This document shows positions 1 to 5,701 of a stretch of 5,701 nucleotides of DNA, one piece after another. The DNA comes from Gemmatimonadota bacterium (lineage in GTDB: Bacteria > Gemmatimonadota > Gemmatimonadetes > Gemmatimonadales > Gemmatimonadaceae). The position numbers and the translations under genes were made by a program. The notes below the pieces were generated by a model. That model was not told the DNA's origin. It ran no database searches and saw nothing but the letters and a program-made list of their open reading frames with translations. The first letter of the stretch is position 1. Each line of letters starts with the position of its first letter. The stretch lies in contig JARIET010000192.1 of NCBI GenBank assembly GCA_031127185.1, forward strand, positions 1 through 5,701. Direction: 5' to 3'.

Positions 1-1
1 G

Positions 2-643
2 GGCGCGCTGGGTGCATGCCTTCCGGTCAGCTCTTTTCGACCGGCGCCACCGAACTTTCCGCTGGCAAAGCCCGACTCGGCGCTTCTCGCGAAACCGGGC
101 CCCGACAGCTTCACCGTGCGATTCGCGACTTCCAGAGGCCCCTTCGATGTGCGTGTGCATCGCGATTGGGCTCCGCGGGGGAGCGATCGGATCTACTACC
201 TCACCCGCGCCGGGTTCTACGATGGTGTGCGATTCTTTCGCGTGGTGAACGGCGCAAATGGCCGGCCGTTTGTGGCGCAATGGGGGCTCAATGGCGACAC
301 GGCCGTCGGCCGCGCCTGGCGTGCCTTCCGCATGCAGGACGACCCGGCGGTGAAGAGCAACGTTCGCGGAACCCTCTCGTTCGCCGCGGGCGGCCCCAAC
401 ACTCGCACCACGCAGGTCTACGTCAACTTCGGCGACAATTCACGGCTCGACACGCTGCGTTTCGCGGTGTTCGGACAGGTGATTCGCGGTATGGAACTCG
501 TCGTCGATTCGCTCTACAAAGGCTATCCGGCCGTGCCGAGCCAGGACAGCATCGGTCGCCAGGGCAATACCTACCTGCTGCGCAGCTATCCCAAGCTCGA
601 CCACATCATCAATGCACGCGTGATCCAGGAGTGGCGCCGATGA
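2..643 (+). CDS. Cyclophilin-type peptidyl-prolyl cis-trans isomerase, probable lipoprotein (5' end outside window)
   Basis: Probable proline isomerase assisting folding of exported proteins. The frame is open from base 2, giving 213 residues here. The first visible residues, GALGAC, look like the end of a lipoprotein signal peptide with a lipobox (LGAC, Cys codon at 17-19), so only a short N-terminus is missing and the mature protein is probably membrane-anchored outside the cytoplasm. A Pro/Ala linker follows, then the cyclophilin fold: the first strand (FTVRFATSRGPF), FYDGVRFFRVV, FVAQWG, GTLSFAAGGPNTRTTQ and FGQVIRGMELV. The Arg of FFRVV and the Gln of FVAQWG match catalytic Arg55 and Gln63 of human cyclophilin A. 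By my alignment, Asn102 is Ala, Phe113 is Tyr, Trp121 is Arg and His126 is not kept, so activity may be altered. An internal GTG at 116 is not the start, because the domain and lipobox lie upstream. It overlaps the next gene by an ATGA junction. Confidence 0.85.
   Translation, partial: GALGACLPVSSFRPAPPNFPLAKPDSALLAKPGPDSFTVRFATSRGPFDVRVHRDWAPRGSDRIYYLTRAGFYDGVRFFRVVNGANGRPFVAQWGLNGDTAVGRAWRAFRMQDDPAVKSNVRGTLSFAAGGPNTRTTQVYVNFGDNSRLDTLRFAVFGQVIRGMELVVDSLYKGYPAVPSQDSIGRQGNTYLLRSYPKLDHIINARVIQEWRR
627..631 (+). promoter_or_regulatory. Ribosome binding site for the DUF485 gene
   Basis: AGGAG lies inside the end of the isomerase gene, 8 bases before the ATG at 640. It supports that ATG over the long upstream extension of the same frame, which only mirrors the isomerase gene. 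Confidence 0.6.
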
Positions 644-909
644 GCTCGCATGTCCTGCACCTGAGGCGCTGGCGCATCGCCATCGCGCTTACCGCCGCAG
701 TTGTCGTGATCTACTTCGGCTTCATCCTGTTGATTGCCTACCGCAAGGAACTGATGGGCACGCTGATCACGCGGGGGCTCACCGTGGGAATCCTGCTCGG
801 CGCGCTCGTGATCGTGTCCTCGTGGTTCCTGACCTGGTTTTATGTACGATGGGCGAACACGCACTATGACTCGGCGTTGCGCGACTTTCGCGACGGTGGC
901 AAATCGTGA
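640..909 (+). CDS. yjcH: DUF485 small inner-membrane protein, YjcH type
   Basis: An 89-residue membrane protein with two predicted transmembrane helices, about residues 13-33 and 48-69. The segment YFGFILLIAY closely matches YIGFILLIAF of E. coli YjcH, and the TRG...GI spacing and the YVRWAN segment after helix 2 (YIWRAN in E. coli) also match. In E. coli the family is encoded between acs and actP; its exact role is unknown, but it is thought to accompany the acetate symporter. It is shorter than the roughly 104-residue E. coli protein, mainly at the N-terminus. The ATG overlaps the isomerase stop (ATGA, 640-643) and the stop overlaps the actP start (GTGA, 906-909), so translation is probably coupled on both sides. 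Family assignment is firm; function is inferred from the neighbour. Confidence 0.9.
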   Translation: MSSHVLHLRRWRIAIALTAAVVVIYFGFILLIAYRKELMGTLITRGLTVGILLGALVIVSSWFLTWFYVRWANTHYDSALRDFRDGGKS

Positions 910-2516
910 CCCAGCTCACCGCGATGTTGCAGGGGACTCTGGTGGCCGCACCGCCCGCGCCGCCGCAAGCTGTCGCGCCGCAGACGGCGATTGGCGAGCC
1001 GAATGCGGTGGCCATGGCCTTCTTTTTCGCGTTCATCGCGATCACGCTGGGTATCACCTGGTGGGCGGCACGGAAGACACGCACGGCAGAGCACTTCTAC
1101 GCGGCCGGACGCACGGTCACGGCGGGGCAGAACGGCTGGGCGCTCGCCGGCGACTACATGAGCGCGGCGAGTTTCCTCGGCATCGCCGGTCTCGTGGCCA
1201 CGACGGGATTCGACGGCCTGATCTATTCGACCGGATGGCTCGTCGGCTGGCCCGTCGTACTGTTTCTCATCGCCGAGCCGCTGCGTAACCTTGGCAAGTT
1301 TACCTTCGCCGACGTCGTTGCCTCGCGCCTCAAGCAGACGCCCGTGCGCGTCGCTGCGGCGATTGGCACCCTCAGCACGGTAGCGCTCTACCTGATCGCA
1401 CAGATGGTCGGCGCTGGCACGCTCATCAAGCTGATGTTCGGGCTCACCTACGAGACGGCCGTGATGATTGTGGGCGCCGCGATGATCGCCTACGTGCTCT
1501 TTGGCGGGATGCTTGCCACCACCTGGGTGCAGATCGTAAAGGCGGCCCTTCTGCTTGGCGGAGCCGCGATGCTCGCATTCATGGTGCTGCTCAAGTTCGG
1601 CATGAATCCGCTGGCGCTCTTCGCCGCCGCTGCCGAGAAATATGGCGACTCCGTGCTCGCTCCCGGCAAGCTGGTCGCGAACCCGCTCGATACGGTCTCG
1701 CTCGGTCTGGCGCTGATGTTCGGAACCGCCGGACTTCCGCACATCCTGATGCGGTTCTATACCGTGCCCAACGCGATCGCTGCACGAAAGTCCGTGTTCT
1801 ATGCGACCGGGCTGATTGGTTTCTTCTACCTGATGACTTTCATCCTCGGGTTTGGGGCCATGGTGCTCGTAGGGCCTGAGGCGATTGTTGCGGTGGACAA
1901 GGGCGGGAACATGGCCGCGCCACTTCTCGCCGAGTTCCTCGGCGGCACGCCCTTCCTGGGATTCATCGCCGCCGTGGCATTTGCAACGATCCTCGCCGTG
2001 GTGGCGGGACTGACGCTTTCCGGCGCCGCGGCACTCTCCCACGACCTCTGGACGAGCGTGGTGCGCAAAGGCGAGGCGAAGGACGGCGAAGAGTTGAAGG
2101 TGGCGCGAGGCGCATCGCTGGCCCTCGGCATCGTAGCCGTGACACTTGGCATCCTCTTCAAGGGCCAAAATGTCGCGTTCATGGTGGGATTGGCCTTTGC
2201 CATCGCAGCCAGCGCCAACTTCCCTGCCCTCGTGCTTTCGATCTTCTGGCGACGCTGCACCACGGCAGGCGCAGTGGCGAGCATTCTCACCGGCACGGTC
2301 GGCACGATCGTCCTCATCTACCTATCCCCGGTCATCCAGGTCGACATCCTCAAGGAGACGTCGCCCTGGTTCTCACTTCGCAACCCGGGGATCGTGTCGA
2401 TCCCGTTGTCATTCGCCGTGGGAATCGTGGTGTCACTGCTCACCCGCGACGACGAAGCCCTCGCCAAGTGGGACGGCGCGGTGCATGACTCCGTGATGGG
2501 AAAGGTCAGTACCTGA
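906..2516 (+). CDS. actP: Cation/acetate symporter, sodium:solute symporter family
   Basis: A 536-residue inner-membrane transporter predicted to import acetate and related short carboxylates with a cation. It matches E. coli ActP (549 residues) along its length: GDYMSAASFLG at residues 82-92, GLIYSTGWLVGWP at 104-116, ALYLIAQMVGAG at 160-171, YVLFGGMLATTWVQI at 196-210, GTAGLPHILMRF at 273-284 and AFATILAVVAGLTLSG at 358-373. About 13 transmembrane helices are expected for the family. The GTG start overlaps the DUF485 stop; a weak GGTGG at 895-899 precedes it, and the alternative ATG at 924 has no ribosome site. Residues 13-26 are rich in Ala and Pro, before the first helix at about 34-55. 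E. coli ActP has a more obvious signal-like N-terminus. No acs gene is visible nearby. The 3' end overlaps the convergent DUF5916 gene. Substrate is inferred from homology; pyruvate or other carboxylates are possible. Confidence 0.93.
   Translation: MTQLTAMLQGTLVAAPPAPPQAVAPQTAIGEPNAVAMAFFFAFIAITLGITWWAARKTRTAEHFYAAGRTVTAGQNGWALAGDYMSAASFLGIAGLVATTGFDGLIYSTGWLVGWPVVLFLIAEPLRNLGKFTFADVVASRLKQTPVRVAAAIGTLSTVALYLIAQMVGAGTLIKLMFGLTYETAVMIVGAAMIAYVLFGGMLATTWVQIVKAALLLGGAAMLAFMVLLKFGMNPLALFAAAAEKYGDSVLAPGKLVANPLDTVSLGLALMFGTAGLPHILMRFYTVPNAIAARKSVFYATGLIGFFYLMTFILGFGAMVLVGPEAIVAVDKGGNMAAPLLAEFLGGTPFLGFIAAVAFATILAVVAGLTLSGAAALSHDLWTSVVRKGEAKDGEELKVARGASLALGIVAVTLGILFKGQNVAFMVGLAFAIAASANFPALVLSIFWRRCTTAGAVASILTGTVGTIVLIYLSPVIQVDILKETSPWFSLRNPGIVSIPLSFAVGIVVSLLTRDDEALAKWDGAVHDSVMGKVST
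2506..2516. other. Convergent 11-base overlap of two reading-frame ends
   Basis: The actP TGA (2514-2516) lies inside the DUF5916 frame, and the DUF5916 stop (TGA on the minus strand, 2506-2508) lies inside actP. There is no room for a separate terminator. A 5-base inverted repeat (GTACC at 2509-2513, GGTAC at 2520-2524, 6-base loop) spans the junction but has no T-run and may simply reflect two Tyr codons. Confidence 0.9.
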
Positions 2517-4896
2517 AGAGGTACGACAGCTTCACAAAGAGGGCGTCGCTCGTCCGGTTCAGGTCTTCGAAGCCGAACGCTTTCGGTTCACGCATCAGCG
2601 CGCTGTACCCGGCGTAGAAGACGGTCCCGGGCGTCGGACGGTACGAGATCAGGAAGTCGCCGCGAACATTGTTCGTTGTGGTCTTCTGCGTCTGTACCCA
2701 CTGCGAACCACTGCGCACGAGGAGCGGCTTGTTGGTCCGCGAGTCGTCGCGGAGCACGTCGGTGAAGTTCGACGCGTACTCGCCGATGGCGCGCACGAAC
2801 AGGTTCCGCGTCACCTGATACTCCACTCGGAGCCGCGGAAGCTGCACACGCTGCACGCGCGTGCCGTCCGTCTTGCGCAGGTAATCGGTCATCGTATAGG
2901 TCGGCGTGATTCGCAGCTGATCCGTGGGCCGAAACTCCGCGGCGAAGTTGATGTACTTGATGGTCGCCGCCGACCACTCCGCGAAGTTCTCGTCCTGTCC
3001 ATAGATGTACGTGTTCGACAAGGTCACGTACTTCAGGCGCGGCGTGGAAAATGACACGACGAAGTCGCGGTTCGGCAGCCGCGGCGTGCCCGTAAACGCG
3101 ACGGTGTCTCCCGTACCGCGGAGGATGCGATACCGGGCGCCGTAGAACGCGGGGTCGTACCCGAACACCTCGAGCAGCAGCGACGTGCTCATCGACCAGC
3201 CGCCACGGAACTGGGCCTGCAGGTTGTAATGCGACTTCTTGTCGCGGGCGTCGCCCTTGTTCAGCCAGTTCTTATAGTCCCAGAGACCGTCGGCCATCAC
3301 ATCGAACGACACCTGCTCCACCAGCGTGCCTCGGGCGCCAAAGCGGGTGAAGCGCACACCAACATTTTCCTGCACCTGCCCCGTGCGCGAAAGAAACCCC
3401 GACTGCGTAATGAACCGGTCACTGATGCCCTTGAACGAGGCGCGCGCCGAGAACCGGCGTCCGCTCAGGTTGTACCGCCAATCCCAGAGCGGGCCGGAGA
3501 CATCGCGTCCGTTCCCACGATTGAAGCTCTGCGCCACCTGATACTGCAGCGAATGGCGCCCCCGCCACACCTGGCGGCCGTCGACGTCCAGCACCCGATT
3601 GAAGTTTTGTCCGTCGATCTTGTCGGTGTACGCCATCGCGATGCGTGACTGCGAGCCGAGATCGCGCTGCAGGCGGATGATGTTGTAGAGCGGGTTGTCG
3701 CCGCGGGTTGCCGATCCCGTCTTGGAGTCAATCGCGGAGAGCAGAGCGATTCCGTTTGCCCCGGACTTACCCGAAAGCTTGACGGCAGCCACGGGCTGCA
3801 CGATACGCCGTGAGTACACGAGGTTGTTCGGCGTTGCGTACTGCTCGCTGCCGTCCAGAAAGAAGGGCCGCTTCTCCGGGAACGACACGGCCTGGCGCGG
3901 ATCGAACTGCACCGGCGTGGCATCGGCTTCGACCTGTGAGAAGTCGGGATTGAACGTGCCATTCAAGGAGAAGTTATTGGTGAGCCCCCAACGGACGTTG
4001 CCGCCGAAGTTCGGGCGTTTGGCGTCGTACGACCAGTCGCCGGGCGTAGCGGCCGAGACATCGGGAAGTCCCTCGGTGCGCTGCGTGAGCTCTGGCGTGA
4101 TGTCCATTACCAGACCGCGCCGAATCCGGGTGATGCCTTCCACTGTGCCGCCCTGTGCCAGGAACGATGCCGACCCGCGCCGCGCCGGTGCCCAGCTGTC
4201 TTCGTATCCACGATAGTTCACCTGCCGCACGACGTTGATGTCCCACTTCTGCACGTCGGCCGATTGATACCGCAGGCTCTTGAACGGCACACTGATCTCG
4301 ATTTCGTATCCGAACTCCGTCACCCGTCCCTTGGAGTGATACACAAAGTCGGGGGAGAGATCGGGCGCTTCGCGAGCCGATTGACCGGTGCTGCTGAACC
4401 CGCCGCCGGTGAGTGTGCCGCGCTCCACCAGATTGCCGTCGGCCTGCACGCCCAGGGGATTCACCATCAGCACCGTGGCCTGCCGTCGGTCGTTGTACGT
4501 CCCGAGCAGGATCTGGATGTTGTCGTCATTGAAGATCTTGTCGCGGTCCGGCAGCGTGGCGCGGACGGTGCCGGCCGGCTGGAACGCCCGCACGCCGAAA
4601 TGCATGGCGCTCGGCGAGTACCAGACGAGCACCTGCGTCGAGTCGGCCGCCGCCACGTCATCCTGTGGCGTGAACTGGGAAAACCCCGTGAGCACCGCCG
4701 CCCGCCGCCATGCTGCCTCGGAGAGTGAGCCGTCCACGGCCAAGTCGGATTCAATCAGGGGCGGCCGTACCGCCAATTCGCATTCGCGGCCGCGATATAC
4801 GGGCGCGCTTTGCTGTTCACCGCCAGGTGATCGCGCGGCAGGACCTTGCGGCTGGCCCTGCGCCAGGGCGGCGAACACCAATGCAGTCACGATCAC
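2506..4896 (-). CDS. CBM9-like/DUF5916 outer-membrane beta-barrel protein
   Basis: A 796-residue protein predicted to be exported. Residues 1-12 form a short hydrophobic signal with an ALA cleavage site. About 45-250 is a family 9 carbohydrate-binding-like domain, beginning with the typical LAVDGSLSEAAW (52-63) and including VLVWYSPSAMHFGV and the NDDNIQILLGTYND segment. From about 265 on is the DUF5916 region, with its hallmark FNPDFSQVEADATPVQF (315-331) and FPEKRPFFLDG (339-349). The rest alternates polar and hydrophobic residues, as in a beta-barrel, and ends KLSYLFRY, an aromatic terminus of the kind the outer-membrane assembly machinery recognises. The family's function is not established; surface binding or handling of a glycan or other ligand is a guess. 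The GTG start is set by GGAG 5 bases upstream and an in-frame TAG at 4915-4917. It lies 18 bases after the SET gene, probably in the same transcript. Confidence 0.88.
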   Translation of the reverse strand: MIVTALVFAALAQGQPQGPAARSPGGEQQSAPVYRGRECELAVRPPLIESDLAVDGSLSEAAWRRAAVLTGFSQFTPQDDVAAADSTQVLVWYSPSAMHFGVRAFQPAGTVRATLPDRDKIFNDDNIQILLGTYNDRRQATVLMVNPLGVQADGNLVERGTLTGGGFSSTGQSAREAPDLSPDFVYHSKGRVTEFGYEIEISVPFKSLRYQSADVQKWDINVVRQVNYRGYEDSWAPARRGSASFLAQGGTVEGITRIRRGLVMDITPELTQRTEGLPDVSAATPGDWSYDAKRPNFGGNVRWGLTNNFSLNGTFNPDFSQVEADATPVQFDPRQAVSFPEKRPFFLDGSEQYATPNNLVYSRRIVQPVAAVKLSGKSGANGIALLSAIDSKTGSATRGDNPLYNIIRLQRDLGSQSRIAMAYTDKIDGQNFNRVLDVDGRQVWRGRHSLQYQVAQSFNRGNGRDVSGPLWDWRYNLSGRRFSARASFKGISDRFITQSGFLSRTGQVQENVGVRFTRFGARGTLVEQVSFDVMADGLWDYKNWLNKGDARDKKSHYNLQAQFRGGWSMSTSLLLEVFGYDPAFYGARYRILRGTGDTVAFTGTPRLPNRDFVVSFSTPRLKYVTLSNTYIYGQDENFAEWSAATIKYINFAAEFRPTDQLRITPTYTMTDYLRKTDGTRVQRVQLPRLRVEYQVTRNLFVRAIGEYASNFTDVLRDDSRTNKPLLVRSGSQWVQTQKTTTNNVRGDFLISYRPTPGTVFYAGYSALMREPKAFGFEDLNRTSDALFVKLSYLFRY

Positions 4897-4901
4897 GGCA
4901 G

Positions 4902-4905
4902 CTCC
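4902..4905 (-). promoter_or_regulatory. Ribosome binding site for the DUF5916 gene
   Basis: GGAG on the minus strand, with 5 bases to the GTG at 4896. It lies within the 18-base gap after the SET stop and supports the GTG start despite the short signal peptide it gives. Confidence 0.6.
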
Positions 4906-4914
4906 GGGAGTGAT

Positions 4915-5505
4915 CTAGTGCTGGCGATGCGCTTTGCGCGACGCCGTGTGCTTCGGGTGATGGCGGCGTGCCGCCTTGTCGGCGAGACGTTTCTTGGCCG
5001 CCTTGGACAGCGGTTCGAGAATCGTCCCACGGCACTTATTCGTGCCGCAACGGCAGCCGTAGAGATCGGTCTCATCTTCTACCGTTTCCGTCCCGTCGCG
5101 GCCATATGCGTAGTCGTAATACAATTCTTCGCCCTTCCTGATGTCCCGGATGGCGTCGATGAACACCCGGCTGCGCTCGATCTCGGACTCGCAGTTCGGG
5201 TCGCAGGAGTGATTGATGAACCGCGCGTCATTCCCGTCAACATAGGCGTCGATGATCACGGACCGGTTCACGTTGAACAGGAACGTGTGATGCGCATCGC
5301 CGTCGTGGTCGTCGTACCGCGCGTCGGCGACTGCGTGACTCACCCGTTCACCCAGATACTCGATGAGGCGCTCGCCCTTCTTGATATCTCGCGTGGCGAA
5401 GGCCCCCTTGCCCGCGATCTTCGATTTCTTGACGACAAATGGCTGAACCAGCGGCAGTGGCTTTGGCTTGATCTTCGTCTTCTTCTTCACCGTACGACTC
5501 GCCAT
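4915..5505 (-). CDS. SET-domain protein lysine methyltransferase with post-SET zinc motif
   Basis: A 196-residue protein predicted to transfer methyl groups from S-adenosylmethionine to lysine side chains of a protein; the substrate is unknown. The SET domain covers about 22-133: KSKIAGKGAFA (28-37, cofactor loop), RFINHSCDPNC (95-105, cofactor and active site) and GEELYYDYAY (125-134, with the likely catalytic Tyr in YDY). A post-SET motif CRCGTNKC (C151, C153, C158) follows; with C101 of NHSC it would form the zinc site known from fungal DIM-5. There is no pre-SET domain and no signal peptide, so it is probably cytoplasmic. Both tails are very basic: residues 7-15 carry six Lys, and 168-196 are dense in Lys, Arg and His. 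The ATG has GGAG 5 bases upstream and lies inside the preceding receptor-like gene by 19 bases. Similar short SET proteins occur in several bacterial phyla, so horizontal spread is plausible, but base composition here resembles the neighbours. Confidence 0.93.
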   Translation of the reverse strand: MASRTVKKKTKIKPKPLPLVQPFVVKKSKIAGKGAFATRDIKKGERLIEYLGERVSHAVADARYDDHDGDAHHTFLFNVNRSVIIDAYVDGNDARFINHSCDPNCESEIERSRVFIDAIRDIRKGEELYYDYAYGRDGTETVEDETDLYGCRCGTNKCRGTILEPLSKAAKKRLADKAARRHHPKHTASRKAHRQH

Positions 5506-5701
5506 CCCATCTCCATCCCGAGGTAGTAGTTGCGAAGCGGGGCCGGTTCGAGCACCCGCCCGTTTGCACCGTTAACCGTCACGGCGCTGACGTATGCTAC
5601 GTTGAGTGCGTTGTTCACGGCAGCGAAGGGCGCAATCTGGGCGCCGCCCAACTTGCCCGTCCAGCTGAGCCGCGCGTTGACCGCGCCGTTCCCCCAATCC
5701 T
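5487..5701 (-). CDS. Probable TonB-dependent receptor, C-terminal 70 codons (5' end outside window)
   Basis: Translating the minus strand from 5699 gives an open frame of 70 codons ending at TGA (5487-5489), with no start codon needed inside the window. The sequence has the pattern of the last strands of a TonB-dependent outer-membrane receptor: IAPFAAVNNALNVAY resembles the common 'v.NLfd..Y' strand, followed by a variable loop (TVNGANGRVLEPA) and a final PLRNYYLGMEMGW strand like the usual 'pgrtyylGl.y.f'. The protein ends GWRVVR, so the aromatic residue is not the last one, which is atypical. Such receptors import siderophores, cobalamin or glycans with TonB energy; the ligand cannot be told from this fragment. 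Its end overlaps the SET gene start by 19 bases. Another class of outer-membrane barrel remains possible. Confidence 0.65.
   Translation of the reverse strand, partial: DWGNGAVNARLSWTGKLGGAQIAPFAAVNNALNVAYVSAVTVNGANGRVLEPAPLRNYYLGMEMGWRVVR
5511..5514 (-). promoter_or_regulatory. Ribosome binding site for the SET gene
   Basis: GGAG on the minus strand, 5 bases before the ATG at 5505, inside the coding end of the upstream receptor-like gene. The same spacing and core are used for the DUF5916 gene. It selects this ATG over the out-of-frame ATG at 5510. Confidence 0.6.

Noticed and set aside
16..639. Upstream extension of the DUF485 frame
   Set aside because: It is open only because it overlaps the isomerase gene in another frame. 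The extension is Arg- and Pro-rich with no family match, while the ATG at 640 has a good ribosome site and gives the usual protein.
864..2168. Long 434-codon open frame antisense to actP
   Set aside because: It is rich in His, Arg, Glu and Gly, has no recognisable domain, and mirrors the codon pattern of a clearly real, conserved actP on the other strand. Such shadows are common in high-GC genes.
2509..2524. Inverted repeat GTACC...GGTAC as an intrinsic terminator
   Set aside because: The stem is only 5 base pairs, has no T-run on either side, and is explained by repeated Tyr codons at the end of the DUF5916 protein.
4264..4728. Plus-strand frame of 154 codons within the DUF5916 region
   Set aside because: Antisense shadow of the CBM9-like domain; no motif and no ribosome site noted.
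5473..5488. TTC-rich tract near the SET start as a regulatory repeat
   Set aside because: It encodes the KKKTK segment on the minus strand (AAG codons), so coding content accounts for it.
4846..5526. 226-codon plus-strand frame over the SET gene
   Set aside because: It lies antisense to the SET gene, whose catalytic motifs are complete, and has no recognisable domain of its own.

Overview
This is a compact, high-GC bacterial window with almost no non-coding DNA. The largest gap between genes is 18 bases. There are six protein genes, two of them cut by the window edges, in two convergent blocks. The mix fits Gemmatimonadota or a similar outer-membrane-rich lineage: high-GC codon use, a large CBM9-like/DUF5916 outer-membrane protein, a TonB-dependent-receptor-like C-terminus and a lipoprotein-type cyclophilin. 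That placement is inference; no marker gene settles it.

Left block, plus strand, about 1-2516: the 3' part of a cyclophilin-type peptidyl-prolyl isomerase with a lipobox, then a small DUF485 (YjcH-type) membrane protein, then an ActP-type cation/acetate symporter. Successive genes overlap through ATGA and GTGA stop/start junctions, so this looks like one translationally coupled operon. The last two genes are the known yjcH-actP pair for uptake of acetate and other short carboxylates. The isomerase is an unexpected partner.

Right block, minus strand, read from the right edge leftward, about 5701-2506: the last 70 codons of a probable TonB-dependent receptor, a 196-residue SET-domain protein lysine methyltransferase with a zinc-binding post-SET motif and strongly basic tails, and a 796-residue CBM9-like/DUF5916 protein predicted to be an outer-membrane beta-barrel. 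The SET gene starts inside the receptor gene, and the DUF5916 gene starts 18 bases after the SET stop, so a nuclear-type methyltransferase family member sits between two envelope genes.

The blocks meet tail to tail, with the actP and DUF5916 reading frames overlapping by 11 bases. I saw no RNA genes, insertion sequences, CRISPR arrays or convincing promoters. The most interesting item is the SET-domain gene: its complete catalytic motifs, its histone-like tails and its location. The family is already known in bacteria, so this is an unusual context, not a clearly new system.
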